64,000 nt of DNA, taken from assembly GCF_000739735.1 (NCBI RefSeq), contig NZ_BBJF01000004.1, positions 682,001 through 746,000 on the forward strand, given 5' to 3'. This document shows positions 19,865 to 28,525 of the stretch, piece after piece. A program made the translations under genes and the position numbers. The notes under the pieces are model-generated. The model worked only from the letters and a program-made list of their open reading frames with translations, did no database searches and was not told the DNA's origin. Numbering within the stretch: position 1 is the stretch's first letter; each line of letters begins with the position of its first letter. Source of the DNA: Paraburkholderia ginsengisoli NBRC 100965 (GTDB lineage Bacteria; Pseudomonadota; Gammaproteobacteria; Burkholderiales; Burkholderiaceae).

Positions 19865-21460
19865 ATGACCGACGCCGAACACACGCCGCCGACTCTCATC
19901 AACCCGCATCAGCGCGCGCTGCCCTTGCTGACGCTGACCGATCTGCGGGCGGCGGAAGCGCAAGCCGCCGCCGCGCTGCCGCCGAACACGCTGATGGCGC
20001 GCGCCGGCCAGGCGGCCGCGAGCTTCCTGCACGAGCAGATCACGCGCGACACGGCGGTCGCGAAAACAAAGCAGCGGGTGTGGCTGATCGCCGGGCCCGG
20101 CAACAACGGCGGCGACGCGCTGGCCCTCGCGACGGAGCTGCACGACGCGGGCATCAGCGTGGAGCTGTGCATGCCGGTCGAAGTGAAGCCGGACGACGCC
20201 CGCTGGGCGCTCGACAGGGCTCGCGCCGCGGGCGTGACGATCACCACGGCGCCGCCCGACTCGCTCGACGATTTTCGCTGGCTCGTCGACGGCATGTTCG
20301 GCATTGGCCTGACGCGGCCGCTCGACGGCGTATTCGCGCGCGTCGCCCGGCAATTGTCGCAACGCGCGCAGGCCCGCCCGCGACAAGGCGGCGTGCTCGC
20401 GCTCGACGTCCCGAGCGGTCTGGACAGCGACACCGGCACGGTCGTCGGCAATGACCATGGCGGCGGCAGCGCCGTTCACGCGACCCACACGATCACCTTC
20501 ATCGCCGCGAAGCCTGGCCTCTTCACCGCGCAAGGGCGCGACCACGCGGGCGCCGTGACGGTCGCGCCGATCGGTGTCGACAGCGGCCAGCGCACGGCCG
20601 TGCAACTGAACGCGCCCGAGCTGTTCGGCGCGTTCCTGCCGCCGCGCGACTTCGCGACCAACAAGGGCACCTTCGGCAGCCTCGCGGTGGTCGGCGGCGA
20701 CACCGGCATGTGCGGCGCACCGATCCTCGCGGCGCGCGCCGCGCTCTATAGCGGCGCGGGCAAGGTGCACGTCGCGCTGCTCGGCGACGGCGCCCCGCCG
20801 TACGATCCGCCGCATCCCGAACTGATGCTGCATGCGCTCGACGACCTGCCGCTCGACACGATGGACGCGCTCGCGGTCGGCTGTGGGATGGGTCATCGGG
20901 AACGCGCCACGCAGGTGCTGCGCGACGTGCTGCAACTCGACGTGCCGAAGCTGTTCGACGCGGACGCGCTCAACCTGATCGCGAAAAATCCCGCGCTCGC
21001 CACCGAACTCGCCGCTCGCGGCGCACAAGGCGACCCGTGCATCCTCACGCCTCATCCGCTCGAAGCCGCCCGCCTGCTCGGCAGCGACGCGCCTGGCGTG
21101 CAGCGCGACCGGCTCGGCGCGGCCCGCGCGCTCGCCGCGCGCTTCGCGAGCGTGGTGGTGCTGAAAGGCACCGGCACGATCGTTGCCGCGCCGGATGGTC
21201 GCGTCGCGATCAATTCGACCGGCAACGCGGCGCTCGCGACGGGCGGCACCGGCGACGTGCTCGGCGGCATCATCGGCGCGCTGCTTGCGCAACATCTGCC
21301 GCGCTACGAAGCGGCGCTAGCGGGCGTCTACCTGCACGGCCTCGCCGCCGATACGCTCAGCGCGCAAGGCCACGGCCCGGCTGGACTGACAGCGGGGGAA
21401 CTCGCGCCGATGGTGCGCACGCTGCTCAACCGTCTGTTCTATCCGGCGGCGGACGCGTGA
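19865..21460 (+). CDS. nnr: bifunctional NAD(P)H-hydrate repair enzyme
   Basis: 531 residues. The N-terminal YjeF_N domain (about 15-245) is the NAD(P)HX epimerase, with the GPGNNGGDALALATEL loop and the LDVPSGLDSDTG motif. The C-terminal carbohydrate-kinase-like domain (about 255-525) is the ADP/ATP-dependent dehydratase, with GSLAVVGGDTGMCGAP, LTPHPLEAARLLG and NAALATGGTGDVLGGIIGALL. Together they repair hydrated NAD(P)H, a damage product. The fused arrangement is usual in bacteria. It lies upstream of pgi on the same strand with 275 bases between, so co-transcription is possible but unproven. Confidence 0.95.
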   Translation: MTDAEHTPPTLINPHQRALPLLTLTDLRAAEAQAAAALPPNTLMARAGQAAASFLHEQITRDTAVAKTKQRVWLIAGPGNNGGDALALATELHDAGISVELCMPVEVKPDDARWALDRARAAGVTITTAPPDSLDDFRWLVDGMFGIGLTRPLDGVFARVARQLSQRAQARPRQGGVLALDVPSGLDSDTGTVVGNDHGGGSAVHATHTITFIAAKPGLFTAQGRDHAGAVTVAPIGVDSGQRTAVQLNAPELFGAFLPPRDFATNKGTFGSLAVVGGDTGMCGAPILAARAALYSGAGKVHVALLGDGAPPYDPPHPELMLHALDDLPLDTMDALAVGCGMGHRERATQVLRDVLQLDVPKLFDADALNLIAKNPALATELAARGAQGDPCILTPHPLEAARLLGSDAPGVQRDRLGAARALAARFASVVVLKGTGTIVAAPDGRVAINSTGNAALATGGTGDVLGGIIGALLAQHLPRYEAALAGVYLHGLAADTLSAQGHGPAGLTAGELAPMVRTLLNRLFYPAADA

Positions 21461-21735
21461 AGCGCTTTGTCCCAACTTTTGCGCGGGATTGCCAAACGCA
21501 TGCAGCCTGTCACGCAACGCCGCTATACTGACTCACGGCGCTGCGTGCCGGGTCGATCGCGGGTGGCGGTGAAACTTCAATGGACGCTTGCCTCGCGCAG
21601 CGGCGCGTCGAAGCTTCACCGGCACCCGTGCGCGAACCGGGCCGCGCGGCATCGCTCTAACAGCATCGTTGCATCATCCTCGGCAGCGCTTCATGCGCGC
21701 GCCTTTCTTCGTGCCCCCTTGGTTAGACGGACGCT

Positions 21736-23358
21736 ATGACCCAGAACTCGCTCCCCTCCTGGTCCTCGCTGCAAACGCATTACGAGAAGATTCGCGATGC
21801 GCACATGCGCGACTGGTTCGCCCCCGAGAACGATCCCGCCCCGACCCGCGCCGAGCGCTTCGCGTTCGCAGGCGGCGGTCTCGCGGCCGATTTCTCGAAG
21901 CACCGTATCACCGACGAAACTCTGCAACTGCTCGTGCAACTCGCGCGTGAAGCCGGCGTCGAGAAGCGCCGCGACGCGATGTTCGCGGGCGACGTGGTCA
22001 ACCCGACCGAAGGCCGCGCCGCGTTGCACACCGCGTTGCGCGCCACCGACCCGAAAGCGCCGTTCTTCGCCGAGGTCCAGGCCGAGCGCGCGAAGATGGC
22101 CGCGTTCGCCGACCAGGTGCGCAGCGGTGCATGGACCGGCTACACCGGCAAGCGGATTCGCTACGTCGTGAACATCGGCATCGGCGGCTCGGACCTCGGG
22201 CCGAAGATGGTCGTGCACGCGTTGCATCACCTGGCTACGCCGGAGATCACGACGCACTTCGTGTCGAACGTCGACGGCGCCGATCTGTACAACGTGATGC
22301 AGCAGATCGATCCCGAAGAGACGCTCGCGATCATCGTGTCCAAGACCTTCACGACGCTCGAGACCATGACCAACGCGCGCTCGCTGCGCGATTGGTTCGT
22401 CGGCAAAGGCTGCCCGGAAAGCGCGCTTGCGAAGCACTTCGTCGGCGTGTCGGCGAACCCGGCCGAGGTGGTCAAGTTCGGCATCGCGAAAGAAAACGTG
22501 TTCGAGATGTGGGACTGGGTCGGCGGACGCTATTCGCTGTGGTCGGCGGTGGGTCTGTCGATCATGATCGCGGTCGGCCCGCAGCAGTTCGGCGAACTGC
22601 TCGCTGGCGCCAATGAAATGGATCAACATTTCCGCGACGCACCGCTCGAAAAAAATCTGCCGGTGCTGCTCGGCATGATCGGCATCTGGTATCGCAACTT
22701 CTTCGGCTCGCAAAGTTATCTGGTCGCGCCGTATTCCGAAGCCCTGCATTTCCTGCCGTCGTACCTGCAACAACTGGAGATGGAAAGCAACGGCAAGTCC
22801 GCGCGCCTCGATGGCGCGATGGTCGACTATCCGACCTCCGCCGTGACGTGGGGCGAGCCGGGCACGAACGGCCAGCATGCGTTCTTCCAGATGCTGCACC
22901 AAGGCCCGACGATCGTGCCGATCGACTTCATCGCGGTGCTGACGCCGGAGCATCCGCTCGTCAGTCATCATCCGAAGCTGCTTGCCAATTGCTTCGCGCA
23001 AAGCGAGGCGCTGATGCTTGGGCGCACGCTCGAAGAAGCGCAGAAAGTGGCCGGCCCGGACAAGCCGGAACTTGCGCCGCACCTGGTTTTTCCGGGCAAC
23101 CGTCCGACCGCCACGCTGATCGTCGACGCGCTCACCGCGCGTTCGCTCGGCGCATTGATCGCACTGTACGAGCACAAGGTGCTGGTGCAGGCTTCGGTGT
23201 GGAACATCAATCCGTTCGATCAATGGGGCGTCGAGCTGGGCAAGATTCTCGGCAAGGTGGTCGAGGCCGATCTGACCTCGGCGAGCGTCGATGAGAAGAA
23301 GCATGACTCGTCGACGTCGGCGTTGATCGCGCGGGCGCGGGCGGCGTTAAAGCGGTGA
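21736..23358 (+). CDS. pgi: glucose-6-phosphate isomerase
   Basis: 540 residues, matching proteobacterial Pgi. It interconverts glucose-6-phosphate and fructose-6-phosphate. Family signatures are present: the sugar-phosphate segment [15 protein letters not shown], the [14 protein letters not shown] stretch, [28 protein letters not shown], the catalytic glutamate in [15 protein letters not shown] and the C-terminal [12 protein letters not shown] with the catalytic lysine nearby. A short acidic/serine tail follows. The gene is monocistronic at its 3' end, where a hairpin terminator lies about 180 bases downstream. Confidence 0.97.
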   Translation: MTQNSLPSWSSLQTHYEKIRDAHMRDWFAPENDPAPTRAERFAFAGGGLAADFSKHRITDETLQLLVQLAREAGVEKRRDAMFAGDVVNPTEGRAALHTALRATDPKAPFFAEVQAERAKMAAFADQVRSGAWTGYTGKRIRYVVNIGIGGSDLGPKMVVHALHHLATPEITTHFVSNVDGADLYNVMQQIDPEETLAIIVSKTFTTLETMTNARSLRDWFVGKGCPESALAKHFVGVSANPAEVVKFGIAKENVFEMWDWVGGRYSLWSAVGLSIMIAVGPQQFGELLAGANEMDQHFRDAPLEKNLPVLLGMIGIWYRNFFGSQSYLVAPYSEALHFLPSYLQQLEMESNGKSARLDGAMVDYPTSAVTWGEPGTNGQHAFFQMLHQGPTIVPIDFIAVLTPEHPLVSHHPKLLANCFAQSEALMLGRTLEEAQKVAGPDKPELAPHLVFPGNRPTATLIVDALTARSLGALIALYEHKVLVQASVWNINPFDQWGVELGKILGKVVEADLTSASVDEKKHDSSTSALIARARAALKR

Positions 23359-23440
23359 GGTGACGTGGTGCGTGGCTGGGTGAGTTTTCGACTCGCTCGA
23401 TGCGCGCGCCATGAGTTGCTCGTTGGAGGCGAAGCGTGTT

Positions 23441-23490
23441 GCTGCGTAGTGGTGGGTGATGCTGGGTAGTGCTGGGTAGTGCTCTGTGTT
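23441..23490. repeat. 10-bp tandem repeat downstream of pgi
   Basis: Five consecutive units of about 10 bases with consensus GCTGGGTAGT; the third and fourth copies are identical and the outer ones diverge. It lies in the non-coding gap between pgi and the convergent ABC ATPase gene. Confidence 0.7.
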
Positions 23491-23535
23491 GCTCGCGTTA
23501 CTGGAACGCGCGACTGCTTGCCACGAGCCGCAATG

Positions 23536-23566
23536 AAAAAGCGGGCCTTTGCGGCCCGCTTTGCTT
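23536..23566. terminator. terminator between convergent pgi and ybbA
   Basis: Stem AAAGCGGGCC / GGCCCGCTTT with loop TTTGC, flanked by A on the left and T-rich sequence on the right; it can serve both converging genes. Confidence 0.8.
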
Positions 23567-23612
23567 TTGCTGCCTCCCACGCTCACGACTCGCTAGCTGT
23601 GAGCGCCGCGAT

Positions 23613-24299
23613 TCACGCGAGCCGCCCCGCTTCGATCGTCACCGTCGTATCGCACCGGCGCGCGAGTTCGATGTCATGCGTGACGAGAATCAGCGTTGCG
23701 CCGTTCGCGCGATTCATCTCGAACATCAGATCGATTACCGCATGACCGGTGGCGGCATCGAGACTGCCGGTCGGCTCGTCGGCGAACAGAATGGCCGGAT
23801 GCGTAACGAACGCGCGCGCCAATGCGACGCGCTGCTGCTCGCCGCCGGACAGCAGCTTCGGATAATGACCGGTGCGCTGCCCGAGACCGACCTGCTCCAG
23901 CAGATCACGCGCACGCGTCGCGGCCTCGCGGGTGCCGATGCCGCCTTGCAGTTCGAGCGGCAACGTGACGTTTTCGAGCGCCGTCAAATGCGGCATCAGT
24001 TGAAACGACTGGAACACGAAGCCGACCGCGCCGCTGCGCAACGCGGCCCGTTCGTCTTCGTTCAGTTCGGTCAGCTCGCGGCCAAGCAGCCGAACCGAGC
24101 CCGAACTCGCGCTGTCCAATCCTGCGAGCAGGCCGAGCAGCGTAGACTTGCCCGATCCGGATGCGCCGACGATCGCCACACTGCTGCCGGCAGCGATAGC
24201 AAGATCGATGTCGTCGAGAATCGTCAGTTCGCCCGTTGCATCCTTAACCTTCTTGCACAAACCCCGCACTTCAATGACTGGATCAGTTTTGTTTAGCAT
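23613..24299 (-). CDS. ybbA: ABC transporter ATP-binding protein, YbbA/LolD-like
   Basis: 228 residues. Walker A GASGSGKS at 45-52, Q-loop in [11 protein letters not shown], signature LSGGEQQ at 150-156 and Walker B ILFADE at 170-175 are all intact. The MacB/LolD/YbbA clade uses mechanotransmission permeases for lipoproteins, peptides or toxins; in many genomes ybbA is divergent from tesA, as here, and that supports the symbol. The usual permease partner (YbbP) is not adjacent, since pgi follows convergently. Its ATG overlaps the tesA ATG on the other strand, so the two share the palindrome CATG. No Shine-Dalgarno is seen ahead of it. Confidence 0.88.
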   Translation of the reverse strand: MLNKTDPVIEVRGLCKKVKDATGELTILDDIDLAIAAGSSVAIVGASGSGKSTLLGLLAGLDSASSGSVRLLGRELTELNEDERAALRSGAVGFVFQSFQLMPHLTALENVTLPLELQGGIGTREAATRARDLLEQVGLGQRTGHYPKLLSGGEQQRVALARAFVTHPAILFADEPTGSLDAATGHAVIDLMFEMNRANGATLILVTHDIELARRCDTTVTIEAGRLA

Positions 24300-25002
24300 G
24301 GTGAAGCGTAGGTTAAAAGTGCTCGCCACAGGCCCGCGCGCCACGGCGCTGACTACGGCATTCGGCTCGGCCGTGATGGCCGCCGCCCTGTTTTCGATGC
24401 CCTTGCCGGTTCACGCCGCCAACGCGCCCGACCCGGCCAAGCCGGTGATCGTCGTGCTCGGCGACAGCATCTCCGCCGAGTACGGCCTGCCCCGCGACAC
24501 CGGCTGGGTTGCATTGATGCGCCAGCGTCTCACCGACGAGCGAATCGATTATAGCGTCGCCAATGCAAGCATCAGCGGCGACACCACGAGCGGCGGACGG
24601 GCTCGTTTGCCGGCGCTGATGCAGCGACTGAAACCTAGCATCGTGATCGTCGAACTCGGCGCGAACGACGCACTGCGCGGCGTGCCGCTCGCCACCACTG
24701 AAGACAACCTGCGCACGATCATCGAGCAGGCCCAACAGGGGCATGCGAAGGTCGTGCTGGTGGGTATGTATGTCCCGCCCAATTACGGCCCGGACTACAC
24801 CCAAAAGTTCCATGGCCTGTACGGCGATCTGTCGAAGCAATTGCGCGTGCCGCTAGTGCCGTTCCTTCTCGCCGGTATCGCGGACAAACCCGAGATGTTC
24901 CAGGCGGATCAGATTCATCCGACGCAGCAGGCACAGTCAGTGCTACTCAACAACGTGTGGCCTGCCGTTAAGCCACTTCTTCGCACAAGTTCGCCGCGCT
25001 GA
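24298..25002 (+). CDS. tesA: periplasmic SGNH esterase / lysophospholipase (TesA)
   Basis: 234 residues. A signal peptide (hydrophobic AVMAAALFSMPLPVHA) precedes an SGNH hydrolase fold. The four blocks are visible: GDS with the nucleophile S57 in VVLGDSISAEYGLP, the glycine of block II, GAND at 121-124, and D204/H207 in ADQIHPTQQ. TesA hydrolyses acyl-CoA, lysophospholipids and arylesters in the periplasm. The ATG at 24298 overlaps the ybbA start on the other strand; the frame remains open upstream inside ybbA, but those residues are antisense to a real gene. A recognisable ribosome binding site is absent, so translation may start without one or slightly downstream. Confidence 0.9.
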   Translation: MVKRRLKVLATGPRATALTTAFGSAVMAAALFSMPLPVHAANAPDPAKPVIVVLGDSISAEYGLPRDTGWVALMRQRLTDERIDYSVANASISGDTTSGGRARLPALMQRLKPSIVIVELGANDALRGVPLATTEDNLRTIIEQAQQGHAKVVLVGMYVPPNYGPDYTQKFHGLYGDLSKQLRVPLVPFLLAGIADKPEMFQADQIHPTQQAQSVLLNNVWPAVKPLLRTSSPR

Positions 25003-25118
25003 AAAGCGTGCTAACAACTTGTTTCTAGAACTTTGGGAACGCGGATCGGTAAAGGTCGCTCAGACACTTTCGTATCCCGTGTAACCAGCTCGAATCTGAG
25101 CGCCTCTGAGGAGATAAC

Positions 25119-25457
25119 GTGAAATACTTACCGTTAATCGCTTTGACCGTGGCAATCTCTGCCTGCGCCGCTCAACCGCCTGCTGGCGTTCAATCCGTCG
25201 GTCAAAGCCAGCAGCCGCCGAAGGCCGTGGCTACCTGTATCGCGCAGAAATGGGCCGACGCCTCGCAACAACAGGTCGTCTCGCAGAACACGTTGGCGAA
25301 CGATCAGGCAATGGATGTCTATGTTCCGGGTCAGCAGCCGCCGAATGGCGCCGCCGCCGTCGTGCGTCCGGCGTACAACGGCCCGGGTACGTGGGTCGGC
25401 TTCCGCGGTAATGCTGCGGGCGGCCAGGCCACGGGTGCAATCAGCGGCTGCCTCTAA
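25119..25457 (+). CDS. small secreted lipoprotein of unknown function
   Basis: 112 residues from a GTG that has GAGGAG six bases upstream. The N-terminus MKYLPLIALTVAISAC is a type II signal peptide with lipobox I-S-A-C; cysteine 16 would be lipidated. The mature part is rich in Gln, Pro and Ala and ends with a glycine-rich segment and a final Cys-Leu. Two further cysteines (in ATCIAQKW and at SGCL) might form a disulfide. I do not recognise the domain. It follows tesA by 116 bases and has its own terminator. Confidence 0.7.
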   Translation: MKYLPLIALTVAISACAAQPPAGVQSVGQSQQPPKAVATCIAQKWADASQQQVVSQNTLANDQAMDVYVPGQQPPNGAAAVVRPAYNGPGTWVGFRGNAAGGQATGAISGCL

Positions 25458-25500
25458 CGCGCTACACCGCATCGTGTGACGACCCTTGCGGTCGTCCAAT

Positions 25501-25532
25501 GAAAAGCCCCGCATTTGCGGGGCTTTTCTGTT
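25501..25532. terminator. terminator between lipoprotein gene and ppiD
   Basis: Stem AAAAGCCCCGC / GCGGGGCTTTT with a short ATTT loop and T-rich right flank; placed between converging genes and able to work for both. Confidence 0.85.
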
Positions 25533-25591
25533 TTTGCGCGGTGTTTCGCGCGCGGATCTTTCAGTTCTACGTGAGGCTTTCTGCGGGCGGC

Positions 25592-27532
25592 TTATTCGCC
25601 GCCGTCGGACTGCGCGTTACTCCTGTCGAGCGATCCGTAGAACTTCACCTTCGAACGGGCACGCAACGCTTCGACGTATGCCTCCGCTTCGGACTGCGCG
25701 TCGACCTGCGCAACCTGCTGCTGCGCTGCTGCGAGACGCTGCGGATCGACCGGTGCGCCCGCCACCACCGCATTCACGCGATAGATCGCATAGCCGTCGT
25801 CGCCCAGGTCCACACCGACGTATGCCGGCAACTTTTGCGCATCCGCCTTGTAGATTGCACTCAATGCGGCCGGCGGCACGCCTTGCGCGTCGTTGCGCGA
25901 CACCTTCAGCGGCGACGAGAAGCCGCTCGTGGACTTCGACTTTTCGAGCTCCGCCAGTTTGGCCACGCCGTCCTTGTGCGCGGCTTCGTTCGACTGAGCC
26001 GCGATCACCTTCTGACGCACGGCGTCCTTGACGGCGTCGAACGCCGGCACGGCCGCAGGCTTGTAGTCGGTGACGCGCGCCGCGATCAGCGTGTTGCCGC
26101 CGACATCGATCGCCTGCGTGTTGTTGCGCTGAACCGCTGCATCGTTCGCGAACACCGCTGCGAGGAACTTCGCATTGTTCAACGGGCTGTCAGGCGGCAG
26201 CTTCGGGTCCGCTTGCGGCGTCACTGTCGCGGTCTGCAGCGGCAGCTTGTATTTGTCGGCAGCCGGTTGCAGGCTCTTCGCCTTTTCGTAGACGATCGAC
26301 GTGAAGCCTTCCGAAGCGTCGCTGAATGCCTTGCTTGCCTGCTGCGTCTTCAGCTCCTTCGCGATCTGATCTTTCACTTCGTCGAACGGCTTCGTCACTG
26401 CCGGCTTCACGTCCGTCACCTTGACGATGTGGAAGCCGAAGTCGGTCTGCACGATGCCGCTGACTTCGTCCTTCTTCAGCGCGAACACCGCGTCGTCGAA
26501 TGCCTGGCCGCCAGCGATCATGCCGCGGCCGAAGTAACCCAGATCGCCGCCCTTCGATGCCGAACCCGGATCCTGCGAGTTCGCCTGCGCGATCTGCGCG
26601 AACTGGTCCGGATGCGCCTTGATCTGCGCGAGCAACTCTTCGGCCTTCTGTTTCGCTTTGGCCTTGTCGGCCGCGCTCGCGTCTTTCGACGCCGAAATCA
26701 GGATGTGGCTCGCACGCACTTCACCGTCGGTGCGGAAGTGCGCGATGTTGTCGTCGTAGTACTTCTTCAGATCGGCGTCGCTCGGCTGAACGGACGCGCT
26801 CAACGTTGCTGGCGACATCACCAGGTATTGAATCGTAGCGGTGGCCGGCGTCGCGAAGTCGTTGCGATGCGCGTCGTAATAGGCCTGCAGTTGCGCGTCG
26901 GTCGGCTGCACCTTCGCCGCGTAATCGCGCGGATGGAATGCGATGCCCTGCACTTCACGCTGCTGTTCGGCAAGCTCGGTCAGATGCTGCGCGAGCGTCT
27001 TCGACGTGAATGCGCTGGCTTGAATGCTCGCCGGCAACTGCTGCATCGCGAGGCCGTAGCGCACGCGCTCGTCGTATTGATCGGGCGTCATGCCCTGCAT
27101 TGCGAGCAGCTGCTTGTAACGATCGACGTCGATCGAACCGTCGGCATTCTTCAGCGACGAGATCACCGGATCGTTGAGCAGCACGCGACGCACGGCGTCG
27201 TCGGATGCGGTCAGATGGAGGCGTTGCGTTTCATCGGCCAGCACACGCTGCTCGATCAGACCGTCGAGCATCTGACGACGGCGCTCCGGCGTATCGAACG
27301 ACTTCATGTCGAACTGCGCGCCAAGCATCTGACGGGCGCGGTCGAGTTGCTGACGCGTCGCGTCGTCGTATTCTGCGCGGGTGATCTTGTGACCGTTGAC
27401 GCTCGCGACGTTTGCACTTTCGTCAAAGAAGCCGCGGAAGCCTTGAATACCCACAAAACCCAACCCCGGCACAATGACGAGGATGAGCATGAACATCATC
27501 AGGCGTTTGTGATTGCGGAAAAAATCGAGCAT
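25592..27532 (-). CDS. ppiD: membrane-anchored periplasmic folding factor PpiD
   Basis: 646 residues. A short cytoplasmic start MLDFFRNHKR leads into one transmembrane helix (11-30), then a SurA_N-like chaperone region (40-235) and a parvulin PpiC domain at about 271-375 (VRASHILIS, SQDPGSASKGGDLGYFG, TDFGFHIVKVTDV). A second, degenerate rotamase-like part fills 390-640. PpiD sits at the SecYEG exit and helps secreted proteins to fold. It ends the chain tig-clpP-clpX-lon-hupB-tRNAs, the classic proteobacterial neighbourhood of ppiD after hupB. Confidence 0.95.
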   Translation of the reverse strand: MLDFFRNHKRLMMFMLILVIVPGLGFVGIQGFRGFFDESANVASVNGHKITRAEYDDATRQQLDRARQMLGAQFDMKSFDTPERRRQMLDGLIEQRVLADETQRLHLTASDDAVRRVLLNDPVISSLKNADGSIDVDRYKQLLAMQGMTPDQYDERVRYGLAMQQLPASIQASAFTSKTLAQHLTELAEQQREVQGIAFHPRDYAAKVQPTDAQLQAYYDAHRNDFATPATATIQYLVMSPATLSASVQPSDADLKKYYDDNIAHFRTDGEVRASHILISASKDASAADKAKAKQKAEELLAQIKAHPDQFAQIAQANSQDPGSASKGGDLGYFGRGMIAGGQAFDDAVFALKKDEVSGIVQTDFGFHIVKVTDVKPAVTKPFDEVKDQIAKELKTQQASKAFSDASEGFTSIVYEKAKSLQPAADKYKLPLQTATVTPQADPKLPPDSPLNNAKFLAAVFANDAAVQRNNTQAIDVGGNTLIAARVTDYKPAAVPAFDAVKDAVRQKVIAAQSNEAAHKDGVAKLAELEKSKSTSGFSSPLKVSRNDAQGVPPAALSAIYKADAQKLPAYVGVDLGDDGYAIYRVNAVVAGAPVDPQRLAAAQQQVAQVDAQSEAEAYVEALRARSKVKFYGSLDRSNAQSDGGE

Positions 27533-27618
27533 GCGTGAGGAGTGCCAAAAACAGAACGCCCGATCTTACAACAGCGGGCAATAAAAAAGGCGAACCGGAG
27601 TTCGCCTTTCGTGGATAC

Positions 27619-27695
27619 TGGCGGAGTGGACGGGACTCGAACCCGCGACCCCCGGCGTGACAGGCCGGTATTCTAACCGACTGAACTACCACTCC
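27619..27695 (-). tRNA. tRNA-Asp (GTC)
   Basis: A 77-nt cloverleaf on the minus strand. The acceptor GGAGTGG pairs with CCACTCC, the anticodon loop reads CTGTCAC with GTC, the T-loop is GGTTCGAGTCC, and CCA is encoded at 27619-27621. Confidence 0.96.
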
Positions 27696-27741
27696 TTATA
27701 CTGCGCTTACTGCACTGAAACACTTGAGCCGAATCTGAAAC

Positions 27742-27817
27742 TGGTGGGTGCTGAGAGGCTCGAACTCCCGACCTACGCCTTGTAAGGGCGCCGCTCTACC
27801 AACTGAGCTAAGCACCC
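27742..27817 (-). tRNA. tRNA-Val (TAC)
   Basis: A 76-nt cloverleaf on the minus strand. Acceptor GGGTGCT pairs with AGCACCC, the D-arm has AGCTCAGTTGGTAGAGC, the anticodon loop is CTTACAA, and the CCA end is encoded at 27742-27744. It precedes tRNA-Asp by 46 bases, so the pair is probably one transcript. Confidence 0.96.
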
Positions 27818-27915
27818 GTTTCGCGATTCAGCGTGCTTCTGTTGTTGCCGCCTGATTCGCTGGAGTTCGCCGTGCATCTCTTAGCGAATCAACCATTCCT
27901 CAAACAGCAAGCCCG

Positions 27916-28188
27916 TTAGTTTAGCGCATCCTTCAGAGCTTTGCCAGGCCTAAATTTAGGAACCTTTGCCGCCTTGATTTTGATCGCGGCGCCCGTGCGC
28001 GGATTGCGCCCCGTGCGCGCGGTCCGCTTGCCGACCGCGAACGTGCCGAAACCTACCAGCGTCACCGAACCGCCCTTCTTCAACGTACCTTTGACGCCAC
28101 CGATCACAGCATCGAGTGCACGGCCTGCCGCTGCTTTCGAAATATCGGCTTGCTGTGCAATGTGATCGATCAATTCCGTCTTGTTCAT
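27916..28188 (-). CDS. hupB: DNA-binding protein HU
   Basis: 90 residues, the exact HU length. The helical body [21 protein letters not shown], the [19 protein letters not shown] arm with the prolines and basic residues that intercalate in DNA, and the [11 protein letters not shown] end are canonical. HU bends DNA and organises the nucleoid. It lies between lon and the tRNA pair, the standard place of hupB. The ATG has GGGGG a few bases upstream. A possible extended -10 (TGCTATAG, near 28229) stands about 45 bases before the start. Confidence 0.97.
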   Translation of the reverse strand: MNKTELIDHIAQQADISKAAAGRALDAVIGGVKGTLKKGGSVTLVGFGTFAVGKRTARTGRNPRTGAAIKIKAAKVPKFRPGKALKDALN

Positions 28189-28525
28189 TCCAACCCCCGA
28201 GAATGTTTATGACAATCGTGACGGCGCTCTATAGCACCTGGCATCACGCGGCCGGCGGGCAACGCCGAGCCGCCTCATTAGAATTGGCCGAAACCCCAGT
28301 GTCAAGCGGGGTTGAGCCTGATTCGACGCGTTTTAGAGGGGCTTTTTATTAGCAAATATTGTCTGCGCTCAACGCGTTTGCGGCGCGCTATAGAAGCATC
28401 TCGCGCCGCGCTCAAAAGGTGGGAAAACGTTTCTCGGACAGTGCATGAAATGCGCACGGACAATAAAAAACCCGCGGCCGTAACCGCGGGTTTTTGTTCA
28501 GCAACCAGCTTCGTCGCTGAATGTT
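28189..28525. other. hupB-lon intergenic region
   Basis: These 337 bases hold the lon terminator hairpin and the hupB promoter region. No gene of convincing composition is seen. A minus-strand TGCTATAG near 28229-28236 could be an extended -10 for hupB; otherwise I see nothing. Confidence 0.5.
28464..28495 (-). terminator. lon: lon terminator
   Basis: Stem AAAAACCCGCGG / CCGCGGGTTTTT with a 6-base loop, 30 bases past the lon stop, A-run on the left giving U-run in the lon transcript. Confidence 0.88.
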
